Positions 21,707-34,875 of a stretch of 64,000 bases of DNA are shown here, in pieces. The DNA lies in the NCBI GenBank assembly GCA_963930645.1, contig CAWVNO010002536.1, positions 2,501 through 66,500 on the forward strand. The letters are read 5' to 3'. The DNA is from Salticus scenicus. Lineage: Eukaryota; Arthropoda; Arachnida; Araneae; Salticidae. The notes under the pieces were generated by a model. The model had not been told where the DNA came from. It did no database searches and saw nothing but the letters and a program-made list of their open reading frames with translations. Within the stretch, counting starts at the first letter, position 1. Each line of letters opens with the position of its first letter. The translations under genes were made by a program, and so were the position numbers.

Positions 21707-22252
21707 ATATCCATAAAGTATTTTACATATTTAAAAATTCGAAAAATCTTGTTAATGATATTTGTTCCACTCCGTTCTTGTCTGATGCGATGAAATTACT
21801 CACATAAGTTCGATTTTCAGTTAATTTTGATATTTTTTAAATTTTTAGATTTTGTTACATTTTTTAATCTTATTTATTTATTTTAATCTTTTATTTCATA
21901 ATTCTGTAATGCTGACTCTAGGCTAATTTGGCAGGGTGCCCTTTTAAACCTTTTTTAGCGCCCTGTGACCCTTTTTCAACATATTTTTGCACCTGGTGGC
22001 CCTTTTAAAAACATTTTGGTACCAAGTAGCCTTTTATACCATTTTAAATGTTTAGAGGCCTTTAGATTCCCCCTCCCCCCCGACTTTTAAACTTTCTTAG
22101 CAGTAGTTCTGCAGCATTCCTGGAATAACAGATGCATACAGCTTATATATATATATATAAGGAAAATTAGTAATTTACTTTTGTTACGTACAAAAATCAT
22201 AACATAGAACACCGCAAATTATGCAAATAATGCCCTTTTTATTAACCGACTT

Positions 22253-24000
22253 CAAAAAAGAAGGAAGGTTCTCAATTCAAACCGTATGTTTTTTTTATGT
22301 TTGTTAGCTCATAAGTTCTGAACGGATACTCCGATTTTGATACTTTTTGTTTTGTTGAAAAGGTCTTGGTCTGACTTAGGTCCCATTGTAATATCTTTAC
22401 GATCTAAAGAAAATACAGGGTGCCTAAAAAAATCAGTCCCAACTCTTTTAACTGCTAAACGGCTGCAGCTATAGTGATATAAATGGTATGCAAGTATAGC
22501 AAAGTGGCCATGAAGTACAAGGTTAAACCGCTTACAGCGCCACCTGGTGGAAAATAGAGGAATTAGTGTTCCTATCTCGAAACCGGTTCTAGAGAAAAAA
22601 GTGAATTACAAAATTGAAGAGTATGGACATTCATGCTAGCGTTCCTATCTCGGAAACGGTACAAGACAGGGGAAAAAGTGAATTATAAAATTGAAGAGCA
22701 TCATCGATTTAGTACGAAAAGATAGTTTAGACATTGATGCTAAAAACGTGCATTTGTTTGTTCGCAATTTCTTACCTTATGCACACTTGAACTACGATGC
22801 ACACTTTGCAGCGTACCGGATGACACGCATACTCTGTGGTTCAAAGTACTGGTACTGTAAGCGGTCACATCGATTAGCGCAAAGTCGTTTTCAACCAACT
22901 TCAGACAGGAGGGTGTTCTTAATTCGAGCTATGTGTTGTTGTTGGTGTTTGTAAGCTTATAACTTCATAAGAGATGCTCTAATTAACCGACTTCAAAAAG
23001 GCGGAGGTTCTCAATACAAAGCGTATGATTTTTTGTTTTTGTTTGTTAGCTCATAACTTCTGAACGGATGATCCGATTTTGATACTTTTTGTTTTATTGT
23101 AAAGGTCTTGGTCTGAAATAGTTCAAATTGTAATATCTTTACGATCAAAAGAAAATACAGGGTGCCCAAAAAAGTCAGTCCCAACTCTTTTAACTGCTGA
23201 GCAGCTGCAGTTATAGTCATAAAAATGGTATGTAGCTACAATAAAGTGGATATGTGCAATGCGGTTCAACCGCCTACAGCGCCATCTGGCGGAAAATGGT
23301 GGATTTAGCGCTCCTATCTCGGAAACGGTTCAAGACAGGGGAAAAAGTGAATTATAAAATTGCAGAGCATCATCGATTTAGTACAAAAAGATATTTTAGA
23401 CATTAATGCTAAAAACAGAACGCTTAAAACGTGCATTTGTTTGACATTGCATATGTTATAGCGTAGCGGGTGACATTTATGCTATGTAGAATTCAAAGTA
23501 TGGTTATTGTAAGCGGCCACATCAATTAACGCATAGACGTTTCAAACGGACTTCATAAAGGAAGAAGTTCTCAATACAAACCATGTTTCTCATTGTTGTT
23601 GTTGTTGTTGAAATTTGTTAGCTTATAACTTCGTAAAAGATGATTTAATTTTAAAACTTTTTTTGTTGTCATAATGATCTTGGCCTGAAAAAGGTTTCAT
23701 TACGATTTCATTAAGGTATAAACAAATTACAGGATACTCATAAAAGTCTGTTCTCACTCTAACTGCTGAACGCATGCAGCTACACGGGTAAGAGCAGTAT
23801 ATAAGTATCGATGTTGAAACTTCTGTCCGTCAGCTGCAATGCATATTTTGCTCTTTTTTTGAACTGTACGCTCCGCAATTTCCAGCGCAGCGGGTGACAC
23901 ATATTCACTGTAAAGTTCAATGTATATGCCTAACAGAATTTTTGGTTACGAATACAGCGTATCCGTTCTTTACATTTCTAAAGACATTTTAATTTAACGT
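22253..24000 (+). repeat. Tandem array of an AACCGACTTCAAAAA... repeat
   Basis: Two long units (starts 22253 and 22984) and a more decayed third (about 23545) share ACCGACTTCAAAAA, GGTTCTCAAT, GTTAGCTCATAA, AAAATACAGGGTGCC, TTTTAACTGCTGA and CGCCA(C/T)CTGG(T/C)GGAAAAT. An inverted relative lies at 54220-55480. The 87-codon open frame at 22691-22954 falls in the array and is judged non-coding. Confidence 0.7.
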
Positions 24001-24321
24001 ATGTTCATTCAATAGATAGTTTTTTGCTCATATCCGATAAAGTTAAGAAAAGTGACACAACTAAAAAAGGCAGCATTTGAGAAAAATCAATTTAAAAATA
24101 GATTGTCCAGAATAAAACTGGCATAACTGTCTCTCGAGTGGATAACTTTGTAGATGGGGATGTAACTTTTTTGTTCACATTGGGTGCATTTCATGTATTT
24201 TTCAGTGACATAATCCATTGTTTGAGTTATGTCCCTTTTCTTGGAAGTTGTGATTTGTGAAACTGCCGTCGAACGTCTTCTGATGTTCTGTTATATGAAT
24301 AAATTTTCACTGAAAAGAGAA

Positions 24322-25012
24322 AAATAAAATCTTTTTGTAAAAAAATAGAACCGACTCCAAAAAGCAACTACTATTCAAACAACTGGAAAAAAAAAAAAAA
24401 AAAAAAAAAAAAAGTACAAAATGAAACTGTAAATTGCGCCTAAAAGTATAAAATAATTTCCTTCGCGAAACAACCTATAACACTACAATTAATCATAACT
24501 TTTGAAGTCGGCGCAAAATTAAATAAACATTGATACCTTTATTCAATACAAAACTCAAATCCTATTCAAAATACACATCTTACATGATAGTTATCAAAGT
24601 TATACAAAATTTGCAAAGGAAACTCTAACTTCGTCGAAACATAAATACCGCATTGTGACGAATGTTCACTATTCTATGTAGATGCTACTAATGGATCAAT
24701 TGTATACAGTGATAAAATAATAAAGGAAACATGAAAATCTATCATTCGAGACAACAGCATTTCTTGCTACCGATCTAAAAACAAACCTTTGAAAACTAAT
24801 TAAATTTTATTTAATTTTGCGCCGACTTCAAAAGTTATTATTAATTGTAGTGTTATAGGTTGTTTGGTGAAGGAAATTATTTTATACTTTTAGGCGCAAT
24901 TTACATTTTCATTTTGTACCTTTTTTTTTTTTTTTTCAGTTGTTTGAATAGTAGTTGCTTTTTGGAGTCGGTTCTATTTTTTTACATTACAAAAAGATTT
25001 TATTTATTGAAT
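24322..25012. mobile_element. Foldback element with arms of about 200 bp
   Basis: The left arm (24322-24535) passes through AATAGAACCGACTCCAAAAA, an A run, AATTGCGCCTAAAAGTATAA and TTTTGAAGTCGGCGCAAAAT. The right arm (about 24809-25012) is the inverse. The loop is about 270 bp. It is non-coding. A second, one-armed copy lies at 43850-44290. Confidence 0.8.
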
Positions 25013-25564
25013 TTTTTCCCGGCCTCCCTTTTATTTTAGAGTCAGCACTATTCTCCTCACACCAGTATTTATGTTTACATTCATCTGTATGTATTTTTGT
25101 TGCTCACTTTAAATGGTTTTGTGCATTGCCGCTTTGACTGCAGCACTTGTGCCTACTGTTTTCGCCTTACGAAGGATCGTGTGTTCTTTCGACCCGAAAC
25201 AATTATTGCAAGTTTATTGCATTTTATGGTGTTTATTCAAAGTTTTGTAATTATTGCTTTTAAACGCCAGTTCTGTGGTGTTTTCTTATTATGAAATTAG
25301 GTATTGTTCACTCTTAAGGGGAAAAAAAATCAGTAATTTATTTATTATTTTTATTTTATATATTTAAACCAATTAAAAAGTGTTTTTTTTTCCCATATCG
25401 TGTGAAAAATATTTTAAGAAATGTAGTAGCCATTGATAAGGAACGCGACACAATTACCGCATGCCTTTATGTGGAAGAACAAACTAAAAAAAGGAGTCCT
25501 GTTGTCCAAAATTAAATATTTTTTGTACAGAAATTTATATCTTACTTAGGTGTTAGTGTCGGTG

Positions 25565-25760
25565 TTTGGGAAAAAGGCTGATTGACTGCTCTAGTGTCCT
25601 AGGCCTGAGGGGGAGTGCCTTTTGTGGAGATCTTTCTAAGGGGTCCTAGCCCGTATTTACGCAAGTTTTGGAGAAAACCATGGAAAATTATGAACGGCTA
25701 GGCCGACAAGCACGACCTGGGATCGTATCTGGCACCTTACGTCTACCAGCTTGACTGAAA
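25565..25760 (-). repeat. 5'-truncated SINE copy
   Basis: On the minus strand it matches the body of the tRNA-headed SINE at 39000-39228: AGCTGGTAGACG, GTCGGCCTAG, CATGGTTTTCTC, TTAGAAAGA(T/C)C and AGTCAATCAG. The box A region is missing. Confidence 0.55.
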
Positions 25761-26269
25761 GATTGCGCATTCAATAATAGAGCCAATTGAAGACCATCAT
25801 GAAAGTCAGTCTCTGGTGCACGTAAACTCTTTCGTGGCTGCAATGTCCTCCATGCTCCGTGCAAATAATACGTCTGGGGATACTGAAGCGGGGGAGCCAT
25901 TCCTTCCGCAGAAGATAAAAATTGTGATGGCTTGTCTTTGGATCGGCACTGCGGCGTTAATCCCAAACCGTCGCCAATTGCCTAATATGCGCCTATTAAT
26001 GCGATGTTAAATTAGTTTCCTCGCGCTATTTCATGTCAAGAAACACTAGTTGAATTCTATAGATTTATAAATATTTCAAAACCCGTAAGCGATGAAACTA
26101 AAATAAAAAATTTGCTTAAAGGATCACTTAGAATCAAAAATTGTTAGTGAGAAATCGTTATAACCAAATCAAACTTCATCTAATTTTGTTTTTATACAAT
26201 AGCCATAACGTACAATAAACTGCTTTTTTTTTCGAGCTAAGGTCTTGAAAAATCGTAATTCTAAGTTTT

Positions 26270-27400
26270 TGGAGGTGAGAAAGCGATTGTGCATATTTAC
26301 GAGTCAGTTGTAAGTATGTGAAATGAGAGAATGGCGCCGCAGTCGCCACGGAGCACGAATTTGCTGTCAGAATTTTCAAAGGTCGTTGCATGGTAAGTGA
26401 ACATGCTGTTGCAGGTGCCTGAACAGGGAAGGGCGCCGCTCAGCTGGAGTTTGCTGCTAACTTATTCTTAAAGGGTTCTGAATACGATTAAAACTTTCAA
26501 CAGTCTTTTGCACGGTAAGCGAACAGACTATTATAAGTGTTTGAAATGGGAATTCATGCCATAGGTGTCCCCAAACAGGAATTTGTTATGATCAGATTTT
26601 TTAAGGGTTGTGAATACGAAGAGAATTTTCAAGGATTGTTTGCACAGGAGGAAAACAGGATGTTATACACATTTAAAAAGGCTGTTTTTGGCGTCTAATT
26701 AGTTATGAGGGCGCCACCTAACTGGAGTTTGCTACAGTCAGACATTTTAATGCAAACTTTTTTTGCTGGTCGTTGAACCAGTTGGTCGCCGAAGGCGCAG
26801 CTTCTGATCTATAAAAATCTTAAGTGTTTTTGGTAACTAATGATAATCAACAAAATTATGAACAACTTTCAAGTGAACTTCAAAGCGCAAAACAGCGCCC
26901 CCCCCCCCCAGAAACCTCATTATGCCTTTGTAGGTGCCTGAACATGGAAGGGCGCAGCTCAGCTGGAGTTTTCTACTAACTTATTCTTAAAGGGTCCCAA
27001 ATACGACTAGAATTTTCAACAGTCTTTTGTACCATAAGCGAACAGGCTATTGTAAGTGAACAAACGGGAAATCGTGCCATATGCACCCCCAAACAGGAAT
27101 TTGTTATGATCAGATTTTTTAAGCGTCATGAATACGATGAGAATTTTCAAGGGTCATTTGCACGGTAGAAAAACAGGTTGTTTTAGGCATCTAATTAGTT
27201 TAGAGGGCGCCACCTAACGGGAGTTTGCTACAGTCAGGCATTTTAACGCAAACTTTTTTTGCTGGTCGGTGAACCAGATGGTCAGCTTGTGATGCATAAA
27301 ATTCTTAAGGGATTTTGGTAACTAACGATAATTAAAACAAATATGATCCACTTTCAAATGAACTTGAAGTCGCAAAACAGCGCCCCAGAAACTTCAATTT
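26270..27400 (+). repeat. Degenerate tandem array and about 500-bp direct duplication
   Basis: Units of roughly 120 bp repeat GAATTTTCAA, GCACGGTAAGCGAACAG, GGGAA, GCGCC...CTGGAGTTTGCT. On a larger scale 26490-26890 and 27015-27385 are two copies of one block (shared AGCGAACAG(A/G)CTATT, GGAATTTGTTATGATCAGAT, GGGCGCCACCTAAC and GCTGGTCG(T/G)TGAACCAG). It is related to 6655-7020. Confidence 0.65.
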
Positions 27401-27463
27401 GCCGCCCTATTTTTTAAAACATCCCCCCTCCCCCCCCCCTTAAGCTACGCCCCTGTGAGCAAT

Positions 27464-28440
27464 ATTTGTATATATATTTCACTGTTCTCGAAAACGGTAT
27501 CTCGGACAGTCACGAGATTTAACACAAAGATGCACCCCCGAAGGATCATTGTGCACATCGAAGTCAGAATTTCGAATTTCTATTTATTTTCCTTTTAATT
27601 AATAAAAATATTAAAATAATAAGCTAATAATAGCGAAAAATTAGCCATTTAAATTTAATCCATAATTTAATTGTTGCCAAAAAAAAAATACGAGTTTATT
27701 TTTTTTTTCCAACAGGAAAAGAAATTAATTTATCTAAACATGAACAATACTACACACTACTGATCACAGAGCTTCCAAATTTGACATATAGGTACCTGGG
27801 ACCCTGCAGGTGTGCACCTCATCGAGATTTTTTTTTGAATTTGAATTTTTTAAATTAATGTTTTTTCGATTTTCAACATTGGCTTTTATGTTTCATTTTT
27901 CAGGAATTTATTCTTCGATTGTAATCGTCTGCGTATCTTAGCAACGGCTATGTTATGCAACTTATTTTTTATTTAATACATTTATTTGAGGGCGAATCTT
28001 TTTTCTCTTTTTAATTTATTATATTTATTGAAAACAAAATGGTAAAGCAGTAGAAAAAATTAAATATATTATATTTAAAATTTAAAAACGTATTTATAAC
28101 AGTTATGTTTATGTATAATTTTTGAAGTATAACAACAATTATTTTTCATTTATTAATTTAATTTCTTTAAATGTTTTTTTTTTCTAATTTATAGTACTTG
28201 TCAGGAAATATTGGTAGTATATAGTAGAAAGGATTAAACTGATTGGAAGTTATTTGCTTTTATGTATTTAATTCCTTCTAAAAGAAAATCTACTTTTTAT
28301 TTTATTTCATTATATTGGTCGGAATCAAATTGTAATACAGAGTAAATAGCATGAGAAATAAAATACTTGGTTAAAAAACTAAAATATTTAATAGACGCTG
28401 AGATACAGTTATCTTTAAAATCTAGTTCTTAAATAATGGT
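27464..28440. other. AT-rich intergenic, no gene seen
   Basis: Apart from low-complexity A/T stretches no structure or coding frame is evident. Confidence 0.5.
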
Positions 28441-28479
28441 ACCCACCTATCGTCAATAAATACCAATATTGAAATACAT

Positions 28480-28700
28480 AGGAAAGAGATTTCTGCAGGC
28501 AGTGGGAACCTGCTCCCGATACAGTGCGGGCAGAGAAAGAGCTGCCGTAGTCAGCGAGTACCCGATGCGAGGTCTAGAGCGATTCCAATGTAATTATTTT
28601 AGTTTTATTTATAATGTGATGTGAAAAATAAATAATGATCCAATTCTTTTGGAGATTCATTTAAATATAGTGGCCAGCGAAGCGGGCATAGCCTGCTAGT
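28480..28700 (+). mobile_element. Helitron-like 3' terminus
   Basis: The block ends GCGGGCATAGCCTGCTAGT, followed by T. Helitron 3' ends show a short GC-rich hairpin a few bases before CTRR-T; here GGGCATAGCC(T) forms the stem and CTAGT closes the end. The upstream GTGGCCAGCGAAG also fits. The 5' end was not identified, so the left coordinate is arbitrary. No Rep/helicase is present. Confidence 0.5.
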
Positions 28701-28982
28701 TATTATTATTATTTATTCAAATTTTCTAAACTGCCAGGTTATTTTTTTATTATTTGATTAAGTGTTCTCTTATTGGCCGATTTCCTGGCCTCTGACTGGC
28801 TCTCAGTTTTAAAATGAAATCCGTTGTAAAAATTTTGTTAACACTTTCAGAGAGGATTTTGAGTGCTATGCGTGTCTCTGAGAGGTCCGCGGATCCAGCT
28901 AAGAATAGTTTTTGGATGGACATCGAGATTCTCGTAAATTTCATCCATGTACTTCATTTAGAATTTTCCTGAGTTTAAAAAT

Positions 28983-28984
<2 letters not shown>

Positions 28985-29015
<31 letters not shown>
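28985..29015. repeat. (TA)n microsatellite
   Basis: About fifteen TA repeats. Comparable tracts occur near 35237-35254, 38556-38577, 38651-38691, 40970-40987 and 56134-56152. Confidence 0.9.
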
Positions 29016-29018
<3 letters not shown>

Positions 29019-29214
29019 CTCACTATTTTTTTTATATAAATTGCGAGACAATGTGAGGTTTCCTGTGCCACTTGGGGCAACCTGCTCAACTTCTAATTCC
29101 TTTTCGCCGTCCAGACCGTCATGTAACGCACGTAACAGATTTACTGTTATACTTAGGTTTTCTCAGGGAGTTATTTTATTATTTATTTATTTTTAACACT
29201 TTCCAACAAGTTTG

Positions 29215-32200
29215 AAAAGTGTTTATGACTTCGGTTTTTCTGTCTGTCAGTCCGTCTCTCTGTCTGTCTGTCTGTCCGCGCTCTAACTCCCGTAAATATT
29301 TATGGAATTTCTGGAAACTGATACATATTATTCAAGTTCACTATCGGACGGTTCCTATTGAAAATGGAGTTTATACCTCTACTGGTTTGTGTACAGGGTC
29401 ATCCGAAAGTATTTTAAAGCATTGTGTTCTATGAGAGGTATTTCTATAAACCATATTTCAATACATTTACTCTAGATATATCTTAATGAAATTAAAATAT
29501 GTTATTCAAATTCACTATCGGACGTTCCCTATTGAAAATGGAGTTTGTACCTCTACTGCTTTGTGTACACGGGCACCCGAAAGTATTTTAAGGAATTGTA
29601 TTCGATAAGAGATATTTCTATGAACCATATTTTCATACCTTTACTGTAGACATATCTTGATGAAATTGAAATATGTTATTTAAGATCACTGTAGGACGTT
29701 CTGTATTGAAAATGGAGTTTATACCTTTTTTGGTTTGTGTACAGGGACACTCGAAAGTATTTCAAAGCCTTGTGCTCTATGAGAGGTATTTCTATAAACC
29801 ATATTTTCATACTTTTAGTGTAGACATATCTTAATGAAATTGAAAAATGTTATTTAAGTTGACTTTCGGACGTCACCTATTGAAAATGGTGTTTGTACCT
29901 GGACTGGTTTGTGTACAGGGACGCCCGAAAGTATTTCAAAGCATTGTGTTCTATGAGAGGAATTTCTATAAATCATATTTTACTACCTTCACTGTAGACA
30001 AATCTTAATGAAATTGAAATATGTTATTCAAGTTCACTATTGGATGTATCCTGTATAAAAGGGAGGAAATACCACCATCGGGTTATACATAGGGACACTC
30101 AAAAGTATTCCAAAGCATTGCGTTCTGTGAGAGATATTTCTATAAATCAAATTTTAATAACTTCAGTTTCCACGAAATTTTAGGAAATTGAAATATGTTA
30201 TTTATATGTACAAAAGAATGCTCTGCATAGAATACAGCATGATTAGCATTATATTTACAGGGTGGCACAAAAATATCCAGTTATATTAAGAGCTATTAAT
30301 AAAAAAAATAGCTAGAATTGCACTTTCGTTTACATTAAGCGTGTTTAACACTTTCTAACAATTTTAACACTTTCCAACATGGTTGAAAAGTGTTTATGAC
30401 TTCGGTTTGTCTGTCTCTATGTCTATCTGTCCGTCTGTATGTCCGCGCTCTAACTCCCTTAAATATTTATGGAATTTCTTGAAACTGATATATGTTATTC
30501 AAGTTCACTATCGGATGTTCCCTATTGAAAATTGAGTTTATACCTCTGCTAGTTTGTGTATCGGGACACCCGAAAGTATTTCAAAGCATTGTGTTCTATG
30601 AGAGGTATTTCTATAATCCATATTTTCATACCTTTACTGTAGACATATCTTAATGAAATTGAAATATGTTATTTAAGTTCACTATTGGATGTTTCCTGTA
30701 TAAAATGGAGGAATTACCACCATCGGTTTATGTACAGGGATACTCAAAAGTGTTTCAAAGCATTTCGTTCTATGAGAGATATTTCTATAAATCAAATTTT
30801 AATAACTTTACTTTCCACGATGTTTTTGGAAATTGAAATATGTTATTTATATGCAGAAAAGAATGTTTTGCGCAGAATATAGCATGATTAGCATTAGATA
30901 TACATTATACAGGTTGGTACAAAACTATCCAGTTACATAAAGAGCTATGAATAAACAATTGCTAGAATTGTACTTTCGTATATGTTAAGCGTTTCTAACA
31001 TTTTTCAAGTGTGAATATGATTTCAGTTTTGTGTATCTGCCTGTCCGTCTGTCTGTCTGCCTGTCTGCTTGTCCGAGCTCTAACTCCCGTAAATATATAT
31101 GGAATTTCTTGAAACTGATATATATTATTCAAGTTCACTATCGGATGTTCCCTATTGAAAATGGAGTTTGCACCTCTACTTGTTTGTGTACAGGGACACA
31201 CAAAAGTATTTGAAAGCATTATGTTCGATGAGAGGTATTTCTATAAACCATATTTTCATACCTTTACGGTAGACATATCTCAGTTAAATTGAAATATGTT
31301 ATTTAGGTTCACTATTGGATGTTTCCTGAATAAAATGGGGGAAATACCACCACTGATTTATGTACAGGGACACTTAAAAGTATTCCAAAGCATTGCGTTC
31401 TATGAGAGATATTTCTATAAATCAAATTTTAATATCTTTACTTTCCACGACGTTTCAGGAAATTGAACAATGTTATTTATATGCACCAAAAAAAAAAAAA
31501 AAAAAGTTTTTATATAATATAGCATGATTAGCATTAGATTTACAGGGGGATTCAGAAATATCCATTTATATTAAGAGATATTAATAAAAAATTGCTAGAA
31601 TTGTATTTTCGTTTACATTAAGCGTTTTTGACACTTTCTAACTTTTTTAAGTTTGAATATGATTTGAGTTTGTGTATCTGTCCATCTGTCTGTCTGTCTT
31701 TCGGACCGCGCTCTAAATCCTGTAAATATTTATGGAATTTCTCGAAACTGATATATTTTATTGAAGTTCACTATCGGATTTTCCATATTCAAAATTGAGT
31801 GAATATCTCTTCTGGTTTGTGTACAGGGACACCCAAAAGCATTCGAAAGCATTGTGTTCTATGAGAGGAATTTCTATAAATCATATTTTACTACCTTCAC
31901 TGTAGACATATCTTAATGAAATTGAAATATGTTATTCAAGTTCACGATTGGATGTTTCCTGTATAAAAGGGAGGAAATATCACCATCGGGTTATACATAG
32001 GGACACTCAAAAGAATTCCAAAGCATTGCGTTCTATGAGAGATATTTCTAGAAATCAAATTTTAATAACTTCAGTTTCCACGAAATTTTAGGAAATTGAA
32101 ATATGTTATTTATATGTACAAAAGAATGCTTTGCGTAGAATACAGCATGATTAGCATTATATTTACAGGGTGGCACAAAAATATCCAGTTATATTAAGAG

Positions 32201-33869
32201 CTATTAATAAAAAAATAGCTAGAATTGCACTTTTGTTTACATTAAGCGTGTTTAACACTTTCTAACAATTTTAACACTTTCCAACATGGTTGAAAAGTGT
32301 TTATAACTTCGGTTTGTCTGTCTCTATGTCTATCTGTCCGTCTGTATGTCCACGCTCTAACTCCCGTAAATATTTAGGGAATTTCTTGAAACTGATATAT
32401 GTTATTCAAGTTCACTATCGGATGTTCCCTATTGAAAATGGAGTTTATACCTCTGCTAGTTTGTGTACCGGGACACCCGAAAGTATTTCAAAGCATTGTG
32501 TTCTATGAGAGGTATTTCTATAATCCATATTTTCATACCTTTACTGTAGACATATCTTAATGAAATATAAATATGTTATTTAAGTTCACTATTGGATGTT
32601 TCCTGTATAAAATGGAGGAATTACCACCATCGGTTTATGTACAGGGATACTCAAAAGTGTTCCAAAGCATTGCGTTCTATGAGAGATATTTCTATAAATC
32701 AAATTTTAATAACTTTACTTTCCACGAAGTTTTTGGAAATTGAAATATGTTATTTATATGCAGAAAAGAATGTTTTGCGCAGAATATAGCATGATTAGCA
32801 TTAGATATACATGTTGGTACAAAACTATCCAGTTACATTAAGAGCTATGAATAAACAATTGCTAGAATTGTACTTTCGTTTATGTTAAGCGTTTCTAACA
32901 TTTTTTAAGTGTGAATATGATTTCAGTTTTGTGTATCTGCCTGTCCGTCTGTCTGTCTGCCTGTCCGAGCTCTAAATGTCCGAGCCTGTCCGAGCTCCCG
33001 TAAATATTTATGGAATTTCTTGAAACTGATATATATTATTCAAGTTCACTATCGGATGTTCCCTATTGAAAATGGAGTTTGCACCTCTACTTTTTTGTGT
33101 ACAGGGACACTCAAAAGTATTTGAAAGCATTATGTTCGATGAGAGGTATTTCTATAAACCATATTTTCATACCTTTACGGTAGACATATCTCAGTTAAAT
33201 TGAAATATGTTATTCAGGTTCACTATTGGATGTTTCCTGAATAAAATGGGGGAAATACCACCACTTATTTATGTACAGGGACACTTGAAAGTATTCCAAA
33301 GCATTGCGTTCTATGAGAGATATTTCTATAAATCAAATTTTAACATCTTTACTTTCCACGACGTTTCATGAAATTGAACAATGTTATTTATATGCACCAA
33401 AAAAAAAAAAAAAAAAAAAAAGTTTTCATATAATATAGCATGATTAGCATTAGATTTACAGGGGGATTCAGAAATATCCATTTATATTAAGAGATATTAA
33501 TAAAAAATTGCTAGAATTGTATTTTCGTTTACATTAAGCGTTTTTCAAACTTTCTAACTTTTTTAAGTTTGAATATGATTTGAGTTTGTGTATCTGTCCA
33601 TCTGTCTGTCTGTCTTTCGGACCGCGCTCTAAATCCTGTAAATACTTATGGAATTTCTCGAAACTGATATATTTTATTGAAGTTCACTATCGCAATTTCC
33701 ATATTCAAAATTGAGTGAATATCTCTTCTGGTTTGTGTACAGGGACACCCAAAAGCATTCGAAAGCATTGTGTTCTATGAGTGTTATTTTTATAAACATT
33801 TTCCCTATAGAATGTTCCCCATTTAAAATTATATTAATAGGTCCTGTATAACTAGTTTGTTTACAGGGA

Positions 33870-33906
<37 letters not shown>

Positions 33907-34260
33907 CACTGCATTACGTTTTAGGACAGAATTTTTTGAAAGTTATATTTAAAATTCTTTCTACTGTAAAAATCATAAAAATATTGAAATCCATTGTTAA
34001 TAATCTAAAATAATGTTTTGTATAGAATAACTCTCTGATTCACAGGGCTACACTAAAATATTCAGAGAGATCAAAAGCTGCAATTATAATCTAATATCTG
34101 CATTTTCCTTTGCGTGAAGCCTTTTTAACTCTTTCTAAGATGCCTAAGAATAATTTAAAAATCAATTAGTCTATCTGTATATTTTTCAGTCTTTCTGTCT
34201 GTTGTGTGATAACGTAGGCAAAGAATATCAAAAGTTATTCGATACAACAATTATGTACAG
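29215..34260 (+). repeat. Tandem satellite with higher-order repeat
   Basis: Three nested periods are visible. Monomers of about 175 bp repeat GAAATATGTTATT, TTCACTAT(C/T)GGA, TATTGAAAATGGAGTT, GTGTACAGGGACAC, AAAGCATTGTGTTCTATGAG and TTTCTATAAA. A TCTGTC-rich segment with GCTCTAACTCCCGTAAATAT recurs about every 635 bp (30390, 31020, 31665, 32305, 32920, 33575). The whole pattern repeats with a period of about 1908 bp (about 29940-31850 and 31850-33760), nearly identical by eye. Short open frames of 60-75 codons recur in it at repeat spacing and are not genes. Decayed monomers continue to about 35460. Confidence 0.88.
33870..33904. repeat. Poly(A) run
   Basis: About 33 consecutive A residues sit in the last, diverged satellite monomer. 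Similar runs are at 31489-31505 and 33400-33421, at equivalent places in two satellite copies. Confidence 0.9.
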
Positions 34261-34875
34261 TTGGAAAGTGTTACTAATCGATGCGTACTGCATGGTTTTT
34301 CTTTCTTGTTTTAACTCATGGTGCTTCACTCTGAATAATTTCTGCTAATTCGGAGATTGATTCAGAGACTTAAAATTTCAATTTTCATTCCTTTTGCCTT
34401 TTTTCATTTTCGGAGAATTATTATTATAGTTTGTTTTGTTTTTTTTTTTTCATTTTTCGTTGGAGGTAAGCATTAGTTGCGACCTAATGCAGGTACTCCG
34501 AAGCACTACTTGACATCTAAAAAAAAAAAAAAAAAAATCATTTATCGTCCGTACAAAAAATTTAAAATATTTTTCACTTGTAATACGAACTGCTGCTTTT
34601 TTTACATTCTCTTACCTATAAAGTATAGAAAATATTATTTTTAGGTCAAATTTTCAAAAATGAATTTTTGTAATATTTACACGTTTTTAGGTTCCCTAAA
34701 TCCCCCCCCCCCCAAAAAAAAAAAAAAAATCAGGTTTTTAGGGTTGGTCTCTCTGTTTGTGTGTGTGTCTGTTATCAGCATATCTCAAAAAATAATTAAT
34801 AGCAGAAAGTCAAAACTTCGTATTCTAAATGTGTATGATATAGGGACGCTGCACTAAACTCTTCTTTCAGATTAA

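Larger units (their letters stand above)
20310..27455. mobile_element. Second hAT-like element, 7.1 kb, composite and without transposase
   Basis: The left end reads CAGGGACGTAGCGTTAAAAT and then a G run. The right end, reversed, reads CAGGGGCGTAGCTTAAGG and then a G run. TGAGCAAT flanks both ends, an 8-bp duplication as for hAT. No hAT transposase motif was found. Instead the inside holds a Penelope-like relic (21245-21706), tandem units (22253-24000), a foldback (24322-25012), a SINE fragment (25565-25760) and a degenerate tandem array (26270-27400). It inserted at the edge of the copy B duplication arm. Confidence 0.82.

Noticed and set aside
22691..22954. 87-codon plus ORF
   Set aside because: It lies wholly within a repeat whose other copies (for example near 23360-23540) are not open.
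29219..32789. Repeated 60-75 codon ORFs in the satellite (for example 29219, 30685, 31031, 32290 and 32592)
   Set aside because: They recur at satellite spacing, shift frame between monomers and contain no protein motif.
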